Shown here in pieces: positions 45,445-52,922 of a DNA stretch of 64,000 nt (positions are counted from its first letter, which is position 1; each line of letters starts with the position of its first letter). The notes below the pieces were generated by a model, which was not told the DNA's origin, did no database searches, and saw only the letters and a program-made list of their open reading frames with translations. The stretch lies in the NCBI GenBank assembly GCA_017399915.1, contig JAFQAS010000061.1, forward strand, positions 51,434 through 115,433. Reading direction: 5' to 3'. A program made the position numbers and the translations under genes. This DNA comes from Muribaculaceae bacterium (lineage in GTDB: Bacteria; Bacteroidota; Bacteroidia; Bacteroidales; Muribaculaceae).

Positions 45445-46701
45445 TTAGCCGGGCGCTGATGATAAAGTGGAGTTGGGTGTGTCGGTTATTGTGGTGTGGA
45501 GTTTTGTAATTATGCGATTGTTGGCGCGGTCAATGAGTGTGTTGTTGATTGTGGAGAGGTAGATTTGCGTTGTCAGTTCGGAGTCATGCCCCATGCCTTG
45601 GCTTATGACAGATATAGGGATACGCTGGTCGCGTGCCACACTTGCCCATGAGTGCCGAGCCACATACATGGTGAGTGGCACATCAATCGAGGCGAGTTGT
45701 GCGATGCGTTTAAGTGCTTTGTTCACTCGTGCCATCACTATTCGGTAACGTGTGGGCGGTTCATCGCGTGAACGACTTATTGGCAGTAGTAATGACTCCG
45801 TGGTGAGATGACGATATTTGTCAACAATCTCTTGCATGCATTGTTCCCACCTGATTTGGAGCGTCTGCCCTGTTTTGCGTCGGCGATAAGTGAGATATTG
45901 ATGTTTTATGTCGTTAGTGGTGAGACGAGCCATATCGACAAACGACATTCCCCGGGTATAGAACGAGAACATAAACATATCGCGTGCAAAATCGAGCGAG
46001 GGTGTGGTTTCAAGGTTGAGCGACTTTATTCGTTGCAAGGCTTTGATGGGCAAGGCTCGTTTGATTGTTTTGGCGATACCGGTATATACATGTCGGAAAG
46101 GGTTGGCTTGCTGCACCAAATCTTTCTCTACTGCACGATTATAAGCGGCTCGGAGGTTACGCATATAGAACGAGATGGAATTGGGCGACACGCCACGATT
46201 GGCGAGATAGGCTTCATAGCGTTGCATGAGGTCGGAATCGATGTCGGCAAGTTCGATATCTACGTTCTCTCGGAAGTTCATAAAACTGCGTAGAGCCGAG
46301 GCATAACCTTGAGCGGTGCCATGACGGTTAATGGCAGTGAGGTGGTCGATAGTGTCGGCGACGAAATCGAAAAATGAGCGTGAACGTCGTTGGCTGAGAT
46401 ATGAATTCACCACATTTACCATGCGGAACCGTTCGCCCGACTCCTTGTAGTCATCGTAGATGTCACGAATAAGCATCAAGTCACATTTTATTTGTGTCTC
46501 AATCTCTTTTAGTTGCACTTTGCGAGCAGAGGCCTTACGTGGCATACGGATAGTGTTGCGATAATGGTTCCACTCTTCAAAATAAACCTTGTAAGTTGTG
46601 CGAATACTCGCAGTGTCACCATTGCTGTTGATTAGTTGGTAGTTGAGCATACCAGGTAGTTGTGGATTGTTTGAAGGTAAAAATCTAATTTGTATTTTCA
46701 T
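45445..46701 (-). CDS. Tyrosine recombinase (DNA invertase/integrase type)
   Basis: 418 residues from the chosen ATG; the open frame extends 20 codons further without a sensible N-terminus. Three parts: an Arm-like N-terminal domain (about 1-95), a SAM-like core-binding domain (about 100-200, FFDFVADTIDHLTAINRHGT) and the catalytic domain. Catalytic residues: Arg in FYTRGMSFVDMARL (about 257), Lys in YRRRKTG (about 285), Arg-His in YVARHSW (about 350), His in GMGHDSELTTQIYLS (about 375) and the nucleophile Tyr in that motif. The group covers Bacteroidetes integrases and the recombinases that flip promoters. The inverted-repeat promoter at 49934-50123 makes it a candidate invertase. Confidence 0.9.
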   Translation of the reverse strand: MKIQIRFLPSNNPQLPGMLNYQLINSNGDTASIRTTYKVYFEEWNHYRNTIRMPRKASARKVQLKEIETQIKCDLMLIRDIYDDYKESGERFRMVNVVNSYLSQRRSRSFFDFVADTIDHLTAINRHGTAQGYASALRSFMNFRENVDIELADIDSDLMQRYEAYLANRGVSPNSISFYMRNLRAAYNRAVEKDLVQQANPFRHVYTGIAKTIKRALPIKALQRIKSLNLETTPSLDFARDMFMFSFYTRGMSFVDMARLTTNDIKHQYLTYRRRKTGQTLQIRWEQCMQEIVDKYRHLTTESLLLPISRSRDEPPTRYRIVMARVNKALKRIAQLASIDVPLTMYVARHSWASVARDQRIPISVISQGMGHDSELTTQIYLSTINNTLIDRANNRIITKLHTTITDTPNSTLSSAPG

Positions 46702-46742
46702 AATAAATAAGTTGAAAGTTGGTAATAACAAATTGTGTGTGT

Positions 46743-46760
46743 ATTTTAGACAAAAGAACA
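46743..46760. repeat. 18-base inverted repeat, left arm
   Basis: ATTTTAGACAAAAGAACA, an exact reverse complement of 50308-50325. The pair brackets the BspA/DUF4365/invertible-promoter segment. Confidence 0.75.
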
Positions 46761-46790
46761 TAAGAACAAAAGTTTTTTATGGAGGTGTTA

Positions 46791-46829
46791 ATTATGCATT
46801 ATGAATTATGAATTATGAATTGTGAATTA
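46791..46829. repeat. AT-rich tandem repeat (ATTATGAATT/ATTATGCATT type)
   Basis: Head-to-tail 10-base units of ATTATGMATT type. Same units recur at 52923-52957. Confidence 0.75.
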
Positions 46830-46835
46830 AATTTA

Positions 46836-46962
46836 ACCACCTCCCCCCTTCGGGGTACTCCTCCTAAAAATTGCTAAGCAATTTTCAAGAGGAGAGTTGC
46901 TGCTCTCATTGGCTCTATTGTTCTTACTAAAATTCTTGCAGAATCTCAAGAGGAGAGTTTTC
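46836..46962 (+). repeat. Palindromic repeat element, copy 1
   Basis: Constant blocks ACCACCTC, ACTCCTCCT, CAAGAGGAGAGTTGCTGCTC.. and a second AAGAGGAGAG, separated by three hairpins whose stems differ from copy 2 but stay self-complementary. 46886-46923 matches 50218-50255 at 36 of 38 bases. Confidence 0.75.
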
Positions 46963-47236
46963 GTTATTCACAATGCAAAGATACGATGCAAAAAATGTTA
47001 AAAACGGCGATAATGAAAAAAAGGAGTATTTTTTTGCTACCGGGATTTATGAGGCAACTAAATCTAATGGCTGATGTTGTATTTTTTGACAGAAGGACAG
47101 AAGTTTTCATAATGACAAAAAATATTTTGTGTCCATTCTGCACATTATGTTCAATCTTTCATTGAATCACAATAGTGTGAATTTACTACCTTAGAAAGAG
47201 TTGGTTCATGGAGTGAAGGTACATGAGATATAAAAC

Positions 47237-47262
47237 AATGGCTACCGGTGTCGGTAGCCATT
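47237..47262 (-). terminator. Terminator of the BspA-like gene
   Basis: Perfect 10-bp stem (47237-47246 with 47253-47262); minus-strand side continues GTTTTAT. Confidence 0.78.
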
Positions 47263-47323
47263 ATTGGTGTGAACCTAGGAAATTATTAGCAGTTAGTGCT
47301 AATGTGGTGTTATGTTTTTGATC

Positions 47324-47377
47324 GCTAAGGTGGATAGGGTTATTAAGGGCTTTAAGGTCGATAAGGTCACTAACGAT
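47324..47377. repeat. 9-base periodic repeat tract
   Basis: Six successive 9-mers of type NNTAAGGTC (GCTAAGGTG, GATAGGGTT, ATTAAGGGC, TTTAAGGTC, GATAAGGTC, ACTAACGAT). Same style as the tracts around the four-helix-bundle gene at 60363. Confidence 0.65.
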
Positions 47378-47447
47378 TATTGCCAAACATGACTTTATCT
47401 CCTTTTTGTTTCGACCTGACTGCGTTCCCTTTCCCTTTCCCTTAGTG

Positions 47448-49412
47448 TTACATTGCGAATTTGAAGGTGCGACCTTCGACTGTGAGGATATATATGCCAT
47501 TGGAGTCGATGGTGATTGATTTGTCAATGCCGGTGTAGATTGTTGTGCCGGCAGTGTTGTAGATTTCAACATCAGAGAATTCATCGGCACCTGTTATGGT
47601 CACCACATTTCCTCTCACGCACACTTTAATATCGTTATCTACAAGCGCATTTGCAACACTGCCATCGTTTTTAACAAACACGATGCTCAATTGTGAGTTG
47701 GCTGTGATTGATGGAGTATTATAATTGCCGTTGGCATCAAGTTGATTTATCACATCAATGCCGTTAAATGTCACCGAGTTGCATTTCCAACCATTGGCAG
47801 GAACAATTTGCAACATGAGTATCTCACCATTATCCACAGTTTGTTTTATTACCCCACCTTCGGGATAAGCAATAGTGAGTATAGGTTTTACCACATCATC
47901 TACTTCAAATTCCAATATTTGCTCTGCATCTTTCCATCCTTCGGCAGTAGCATATGCCACCAAACTTCCTTTAGGAACTAATAAGCGGTCAGACGTGCGA
48001 CCACCACCCGATGGAGGTGTGGGGTTATAACAATAACATACATCGGCACAGCGATTACCTTCTCCAACATAGGTTACCGATTTAGGAAGGTGTAAAACAG
48101 GGATATTGCAACCATTGAACGCACACCAGCCAATCGTGGTCACCGAATTGGGGATCGTTATCGAGGTCAAGCCACCGCAATAAGCGAACGCATAGTTGCC
48201 AATCAAACGAGTGCCTTCTTTTATTGATAGCGTTCCTGTTGGTTCATTACCTTTATACCCTAAACAACAATTATCTAAATATAATATTCCATCGGGTTGA
48301 TTATTATACCAACCGGTACAAAGGAACGCATCGGAGCCAATCGTGGTAACGGAATTGGGGATGGTTACCGAGGTCAAGCCAGTGCAACCAGAGAACGCAT
48401 AGTTCTTTATTTCGGTAATATCATTAGGTATTACTAAATTTTTTATTTCTGTGCCATTAAGTTTGAGTTTCTTTGCATAATATAGTGGATTTGAATTATA
48501 ATAATCAAAGTCAATCTTGCACCATGCAGATAAATCAGTGATATTAACCTCTGTCAAGCCGCTGCAATTATAGAACGCATCGTCGCCAATCGAGGTTACG
48601 GAATTGGGGATGGTCACGGAGGTCAAGCCAGTGCAACCAGAGAACGCATAGTTCTTTATTTCGGTAATATCATTAGGTATTACTAAATTTTTTATTTCTG
48701 TGCCATTAAGTATGAGTTTCTTTGCATAATATAGTGGATTTGCCTCAGAACTAACAAATTTAATCTTGCACCATGCTGATAAATCAGTGATATTAAGCTC
48801 AGTCAAGCCGGTGCAACCAGAGAACGCATCGGAGCCAATCGTGGTTACGGAATTACCAATAGTCACTGAGGTCAAACCTGTGCAATTATAGAACGCCCTG
48901 TAGTCAATCGTGGTCACAGAATTGGGGATGGTCACAGAGGTCAAGCCGGTGCAATTATAGAACGCCTCGGAGCCAATCGAGGTAACGGAATTGGGGATGG
49001 TCACTGAGGTCAAACCTGTGCAATTATAGAACGCACTGTAGCCAATCGTGGTCACAGAATTGGGGATGGTCACAGAGGTCAAGCCGGTGCAATTATAGAA
49101 CGCATCGGAGCCAATCGTGGTAACGGAATTGGGGATGGTTACGGAGGTCAAGCCGGTGCAACCAGAGAACGCATAGTCGCCAATCGAGGTAACTGAATAG
49201 GTGGTACTGTTGTATGTAACTGATGAGGAGATAGAAAGAGAACCAGTTATCGATGAGGAGCAATCATCCACTTCTACTGTTTTATTAGTTTCATCAATGA
49301 TGGTGTAATAAAAATCACCACTTTTGAAATCATAAGCAAATGTGGGAAGAGCCACGCAGAGCATCATCGCTATCGCGAGGATTGCTCGGAAAAGTTTTGT
49401 TAAATGTTTCAT
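47448..49412 (-). CDS. BspA-like leucine-rich-repeat surface protein
   Basis: 654 residues. Signal peptide (residues 1-26, ALPTFA). Next come tandem LRR_5 units of 23 residues with core GCTGLTSVTIPNSVTTIGSDAF (quoted in two halves: CTGLTSVTIPN, SVTTIGSDAF), about residues 62-215. Two copies of an 83-residue module (LTELNITDLSAWCKI..., starting about 208 and 291) follow, then more LRRs. A C-terminal domain of about 120 residues ends DSNGIYILTVEGRTFKFAM, resembling type-IX-secretion sorting tails. Related proteins mediate adhesion to host or other bacteria. The DNA repeats are near identical and prone to unequal recombination. It follows the DUF4365 gene by 20 bases and probably shares its promoter, the invertible one. 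Confidence 0.85.
   Translation of the reverse strand: MKHLTKLFRAILAIAMMLCVALPTFAYDFKSGDFYYTIIDETNKTVEVDDCSSSITGSLSISSSVTYNSTTYSVTSIGDYAFSGCTGLTSVTIPNSVTTIGSDAFYNCTGLTSVTIPNSVTTIGYSAFYNCTGLTSVTIPNSVTSIGSEAFYNCTGLTSVTIPNSVTTIDYRAFYNCTGLTSVTIGNSVTTIGSDAFSGCTGLTELNITDLSAWCKIKFVSSEANPLYYAKKLILNGTEIKNLVIPNDITEIKNYAFSGCTGLTSVTIPNSVTSIGDDAFYNCSGLTEVNITDLSAWCKIDFDYYNSNPLYYAKKLKLNGTEIKNLVIPNDITEIKNYAFSGCTGLTSVTIPNSVTTIGSDAFLCTGWYNNQPDGILYLDNCCLGYKGNEPTGTLSIKEGTRLIGNYAFAYCGGLTSITIPNSVTTIGWCAFNGCNIPVLHLPKSVTYVGEGNRCADVCYCYNPTPPSGGGRTSDRLLVPKGSLVAYATAEGWKDAEQILEFEVDDVVKPILTIAYPEGGVIKQTVDNGEILMLQIVPANGWKCNSVTFNGIDVINQLDANGNYNTPSITANSQLSIVFVKNDGSVANALVDNDIKVCVRGNVVTITGADEFSDVEIYNTAGTTIYTGIDKSITIDSNGIYILTVEGRTFKFAM
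48403..48900 (-). repeat. Two 249-base direct repeats inside the BspA-like gene
   Basis: Two copies of an 83-codon module, 249 bases apart, with more than 100 bases almost identical (for example TAGTTCTTTATTTCGGTAAT near 48400 and 48649). In-frame, so loss or gain would change protein length only. Confidence 0.7.
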
Positions 49413-49432
49413 AATTGGAGGTTATTTTATAA

Positions 49433-49852
49433 TTATGGTAATTGATTGAAATTTGTAATTATATATTTTGACCAATTCTTTGCTGGACCCTTTTTATTCG
49501 CTAAAGACAAAGAATATTTTCCAACATTTTTTCCTTTAACGTTTTTGGAGGCTATATTAGTAAAATCTACTGAGTTTATTAACCATAAAGTATTTATATC
49601 TTTTACATAAAACACAAACCAATAATTGGGAGAAGGTTTAGGGCAAGAAATTGCAGCAAACAATCCTCCAGTTGAAATTGATTTAACTTGAATTTCTTGA
49701 TAAGTATGACTGCTATTAGTCTGAATTGTTCTAACAAGCAAATCTACTCCATGATCATCTACTGCAGGTACATATATTTCCCTACCTTCGCTAAGCAACT
49801 TTGAAATAATCAAATGTTCGCTTGCTTTTCCTAAATACATTGACTGATTCAT
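49433..49852 (-). CDS. DUF4365-type protein with PD-(D/E)xK nuclease-like core
   Basis: 139 residues, no signal peptide. GKASEHLIISKLLSEGREIY (about residues 8-27) has the glutamate of the first helix. DDHGVDLLVRT (about 32-42) carries the acidic residue, and QEIQVKSIS (about 52-60) the Q-V-K of a PD-(D/E)xK core. This layout is that of DUF4365/restriction-endonuclease-like folds, so nuclease activity is plausible but unproven. First gene of a two-gene unit with the BspA-like gene. No promoter motif (no CAAA on the plus strand) lies between its start and the left inverted repeat at 49934. Confidence 0.72.
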   Translation of the reverse strand: MNQSMYLGKASEHLIISKLLSEGREIYVPAVDDHGVDLLVRTIQTNSSHTYQEIQVKSISTGGLFAAISCPKPSPNYWFVFYVKDINTLWLINSVDFTNIASKNVKGKNVGKYSLSLANKKGPAKNWSKYIITNFNQLP

Positions 49853-49933
49853 ACTAATTTATTTTTATAAATTCAACATCATTTAAAACACAATATTCTC
49901 TTATACATCAATCTATTAAAAAATTAATCATTC

Positions 49934-50123
49934 ATTTTTTCTTGATAAGAGAGTGTTGCTCGTTTTACTAAAATCCAAATTATCAATCTTTTATAAAGAT
50001 ATTAGCAATATTTTCGCTGCAACAAATAATTATTTCGTTGCATTTAATTAACTAAACGCCTTTGATATTCAACTGATTTTCACTACTTTTGCATAAAGTA
50101 ACACTCTCTTATCAAGAGAAAAT
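49934..50123. promoter_or_regulatory. Invertible promoter segment (inverton), currently pointing right
   Basis: Inverted repeats at 49934-49957 and 50100-50123 match at 23 of 24 positions with an uninterrupted 18-base core (TCTTGATAAGAGAGTGTT). They enclose 142 bases holding a perfect Bacteroidetes promoter (TTTG 50061-50064, 19 bases, TACTTTTG 50084-50091). An imperfect palindrome (50018-50042) sits almost at the centre of the segment (50028). Flipping would place the -7 element at 49966-49973 facing the DUF4365 gene, about 107 bases from its start. Confidence 0.82.
50061..50091 (+). promoter_or_regulatory. Promoter inside the invertible segment
   Basis: TTTG 50061-50064, 19-base spacer, TACTTTTG 50084-50091, ending 8 bases before the right inverted repeat. 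Confidence 0.82.
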
Positions 50124-50171
50124 TTTTACAAATTTTAGATATTGAAAATGGGGCTGACGCATGGATTTCTG

Positions 50172-50288
50172 ACCACCTCGGCTCGTTGAGCCACTCCTCC
50201 TATTTTTCTGCGAAAAACAAGAGGAGAGTTGCTGCTCTCATTAGCTCCATTGTTCCTCCTATCCACTGCGTGGCAGGAGGAGAGTTGG
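50172..50288 (+). repeat. Palindromic repeat element, copy 2
   Basis: Same block order as copy 1: ACCACCTC, hairpin GGCTC-GTT-GAGCC, ACTCCTCCT, hairpin TTTTT/AAAAA, CAAGAGGAGAGTTGCTGCTC.., then hairpin CCTCCTATCCAC/GTGGCAGGAGG. Stem sequences differ from copy 1 but remain paired. Confidence 0.75.
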
Positions 50289-50307
50289 GGCTGGCGCGAG
50301 ATTTTTT

Positions 50308-50325
50308 TGTTCTTTTGTCTAAAAT
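50308..50325. repeat. 18-base inverted repeat, right arm
   Basis: Exact reverse complement of 46743-46760. Confidence 0.75.
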
Positions 50326-50355
50326 TCTCAATTTTCAATTCTCAATTCTTTATAT

Positions 50356-50363
50356 TATCTTTG
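50356..50363 (+). promoter_or_regulatory. -7 element of the glycerate operon
   Basis: TATCTTTG 50356-50363, 53 bases before the start; no good TTTG 19-21 bases upstream. Confidence 0.5.
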
Positions 50364-50416
50364 TGGTCTATTTCTAACATATCACATTTTTAACGTTAAA
50401 TCAATCATAAAAAACA

Positions 50417-51670
50417 ATGGATAGTGCTCTTGCTGCTCTTATAGGGCTTGTGTTATCAATCGTATTAATTATTAAGAAAGTTTCTCCTGTTTATAGTCTT
50501 ATCGTTGGTGCGGTGACCGGTGGGTTGCTTGCCGGCTGGGGGCTTGTTGAGACTGTAGCAAAAATGATTGAGGGGGTGTCGAGTATGTCGCCTGCAATCT
50601 TGCGTATTGTCGCTGCCGGTGTGCTTACCGGTATGCTTGTAAAGACGGGTGCCGCTTCAAGAATTGCTCATAGCATCATTAATGCATTGGGACAACGATT
50701 TATTTATCTCGCTCTTGCACTATCGGCCATGATACTCACTGCCATTGGCGTGTTTATCGATGTGGCAGTTATCACTATCGCTCCTATCGCTATCATAAGC
50801 GGTTGCAAACTCAATCTCTCTCGCACAAAATTGCTTATCGCCTTGATTGGTGGCGGTAAGTGTGGTAATATCATCTCCCCCAACCCTAACACTATCGCTG
50901 CGGCTGAGAATTTCAACAATGCACCTCTTCCCGATGTGATGATGGCAAATATCGTTCCTGCTATCATAGGGTTGCTTATCACCGTGTTTGTGATTGTGCC
51001 TATGATTCCCAAAAGTGATTTGATGACAAGCGAACCGGGCCAAAAAGAGAATGATGAGAATTTGCCTCCATTATGGGCAAGCCTTGCCGGACCTATCGTG
51101 ACAATCGCACTTATGGCACTTCGCCCCATTTGTGGCATAGTAATCGACCCTATGATCGCACTTCCTATGGGTGGTATCGTGGGAATCATCACTACCGGAT
51201 ATTACAAACAAGCGATGACCTGTATAAACTACGGACTTGAAAAGATGTCGGGCATTGCGATGTTGCTAATCGGCACAGGTACAATCGCCGGCATTATCAA
51301 AGCATCAGCAATTAAAGATGTGTTGGTTGACGCATTATCAGGTCTTGCCAATGGAGGAACTTTTATGGCTCCCATTTCAGGGGCATTGATGTCGGCAGCC
51401 ACAGCCTCATCTACAGCGGGTGCCACTATCGCCTCGGCATCGTTTGGCGATGCTATCATGGCAGCTGGCGTTACTGCGGTGTGGGGTGCCGCAATGGTCA
51501 ACTCAGGTGCTACTGTTCTCGACCACCTACCCCATGGCTCATTCTTCCACGCTACCGGTGGCACAATGGGCATGACTGTGAACCAACGATTAAAACTCAT
51601 TCCTTACGAAACTCTCGTAGGGTTCATCCTCGCTATGGGCACAATGCTCACTTATATGTTTATAGGCTAA
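50417..51670 (+). CDS. GntP-family transporter, probably for glycerate
   Basis: 417 residues, about twelve hydrophobic segments. GntP-type features: SPNPNTIAAAENF (about residue 155-167), MSAATASSTAGATIAS (about 321-336) and VWGAAMVNSGATVLDHLPHGSFFHATGG (about 355-382, partly quoted). The family imports gluconate or related sugar acids with protons. The glycerate kinase 27 bases downstream points to glycerate as the likely substrate. That assignment is inference from context. Confidence 0.85.
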   Translation: MDSALAALIGLVLSIVLIIKKVSPVYSLIVGAVTGGLLAGWGLVETVAKMIEGVSSMSPAILRIVAAGVLTGMLVKTGAASRIAHSIINALGQRFIYLALALSAMILTAIGVFIDVAVITIAPIAIISGCKLNLSRTKLLIALIGGGKCGNIISPNPNTIAAAENFNNAPLPDVMMANIVPAIIGLLITVFVIVPMIPKSDLMTSEPGQKENDENLPPLWASLAGPIVTIALMALRPICGIVIDPMIALPMGGIVGIITTGYYKQAMTCINYGLEKMSGIAMLLIGTGTIAGIIKASAIKDVLVDALSGLANGGTFMAPISGALMSAATASSTAGATIASASFGDAIMAAGVTAVWGAAMVNSGATVLDHLPHGSFFHATGGTMGMTVNQRLKLIPYETLVGFILAMGTMLTYMFIG

Positions 51671-51697
51671 TATATCACGAAAAACAAGATACATAAT

Positions 51698-52834
51698 ATG
51701 AAAAAAATTGTAGTTGCATCTGATTCATTCAAGGGCTCACTTTCATCAAAAGATGTTGCCGAAAGTGCTGCTCGCGGTGTACACCAAATATATCCCGACT
51801 GTGAAGTGATTGAAATAAATGTGGCCGATGGTGGCGAAGGCACTGTCGATGCTGTAGTAGAGGCTCTCGGAGGCTCGCTAATCACTATCGATGTGAAAGG
51901 TCCTCTCGACGCTCCGGTTGCCGCCACATATGGCATTGCCGGCACAACAGCCATTATTGAAATGGCATCGGCAAGTGGATTGCCTCTAATCGCAGTTGAA
52001 GAGCGTGACCCGGCAAAAACATCAACCTACGGCACAGGCGAAATGATTCTCGACGCTATCAAGCGTGGTTGTCGCAATTTCCTTGTGGGGATTGGCGGCA
52101 GTGCCACAAACGATGCCGGAACAGGCATGTTGCAAGCCCTCGGATTTAAATTCATTGATGCACAAGGCAACGAGATAGAGCGTTGTTGCGGTGGTATACT
52201 TGGAGATATCGCTAAGATTGACGACTCGCAAGTGCCTACCGAAGTGCGCGAATCAATATTTACTATTGCGTGTGATGTTGACACGCCATTCTGCGGTCCT
52301 ATCGGTGCGGCATACGTGTTTGCCCCTCAAAAAGGAGCATCGCCCCAAATGGTTGAAGCACTCGACAATGGCATGGCATCATTTGCCAAAGTGATTGAAC
52401 AAAAATACTCTCTCGATATCGTTCCCGTGGCCGGTGCAGGTGCTGCAGGTGGCATGGGGGGCGCATTCCGCGCGTTCCTCAACGGCACATTGCGCAGTGG
52501 CGTAGAAATGGTGCTTGATGCTATCGACTTCAATAGTCGCATAGCCGATGCCGACCTCGTCATCACAGGCGAAGGCAAGGTGGACTTCCAAACTCCCAAA
52601 GGCAAAACTGCTGCCGGTGTGCTTGCACGCACTAAAAAGGCAGGAATCCCCACTGTGGCAATAGGTGGTTGCGTAGAGCCTTGCGACGAACTCAATGCAA
52701 TGGGATTTGCAGGCATCTACCCTATCCTCGAAGAAAAAGTGCCCCTTGAAGTGGCAATGCAACGCGATTTCGCATCAGCCAATGTAACAAAAACCGTGGC
52801 AAGAATTATTGGGGAGTTGAGAGTTAAGAATTGA
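51698..52834 (+). CDS. Glycerate kinase (GarK/GlxK family)
   Basis: 378 residues, full length. Phosphorylates D-glycerate with ATP to 2- or 3-phosphoglycerate, feeding glycolysis. Landmarks: the start KKIVVASDSFKGSLSS (about 2-17), NVADGGEGTVDAV (about 46-58), GIGGSATNDAGTGMLQALG (about 131-149, partly quoted), GAGAAGGMGGAFRAF (about 246-260) and the GEGKVDFQTPKGK loop (about 290-302). Partner of the GntP-type permease upstream. The last codons (GELRVKN) run through a short intergenic-type repeat (GTTGAGAGTTAAGAATTGA), so the original C-terminus may have been altered. Confidence 0.93.
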   Translation: MKKIVVASDSFKGSLSSKDVAESAARGVHQIYPDCEVIEINVADGGEGTVDAVVEALGGSLITIDVKGPLDAPVAATYGIAGTTAIIEMASASGLPLIAVEERDPAKTSTYGTGEMILDAIKRGCRNFLVGIGGSATNDAGTGMLQALGFKFIDAQGNEIERCCGGILGDIAKIDDSQVPTEVRESIFTIACDVDTPFCGPIGAAYVFAPQKGASPQMVEALDNGMASFAKVIEQKYSLDIVPVAGAGAAGGMGGAFRAFLNGTLRSGVEMVLDAIDFNSRIADADLVITGEGKVDFQTPKGKTAAGVLARTKKAGIPTVAIGGCVEPCDELNAMGFAGIYPILEEKVPLEVAMQRDFASANVTKTVARIIGELRVKN

Positions 52835-52875
52835 GGCTCGACCGAGGCAAAACTCCGATTCTTCACTAAATTAAT

Positions 52876-52913
52876 ACCGGGTATATTCCCATTGGGGAGC
52901 ATACCCGGCTTTT
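52876..52913 (+). terminator. Terminator of the glycerate operon
   Basis: 8-bp GC-rich stem (52876-52883 with 52900-52907) then CTTTTT. Confidence 0.85.
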
Positions 52914-52922
52914 TAATCAATC

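Larger units (their letters stand above)
46702..47447. other. Repeat-rich intergenic region between recombinase and BspA-like gene
   Basis: 746 bases without a convincing gene. Contents in order: one arm of an 18-base inverted repeat (46743-46760), AT-rich tandem repeats (46791-46829), palindromic element 1 (46836-46962), a minus-strand TATCTTTG at 46983-46976 that may start the recombinase transcript, the terminator of the BspA-like gene (47237-47262), a 9-base periodic tract (47324-47377) and three copies of TTCCCT (47425-47442). Confidence 0.7.
49853..50416. other. Intergenic region holding the invertible promoter and palindromic element 2
   Basis: 564 bases without a gene. It contains the inverted-repeat promoter segment (49934-50123), palindromic element 2 (50172-50288), the right arm of the 18-base inverted repeat (50308-50325), ATTCTCAATT-type short repeats (50323-50349) and the -7 element of the glycerate transporter gene. 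Confidence 0.8.

Noticed and set aside
47067..47165. 32-codon open frame with CPFCTLC-like end in the intergenic region
   Set aside because: No promoter or ribosome site, overlaps dispersed repeat-like text (GACAGAAGGACAGAAG), and length is within chance expectation.
47700..49230. Regular DNA repeats of 69 bases that could be read as a CRISPR array
   Set aside because: Repeats are contiguous, in frame and encode leucine-rich repeats; no unique spacers and no cas genes.
45445..50325. Integrative conjugative element or prophage remnant around the tyrosine recombinase
   Set aside because: No mobilisation, relaxase, capsid or excisionase genes, no tRNA target nearby (tRNA-Met is 30 kb away), and no clear att duplication; a local invertase fits better.
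50135..50338. Open frames on both strands between the inverton and the glycerate transporter
   Set aside because: They translate palindromic element 2 and its flanks; no start signals or family similarity.
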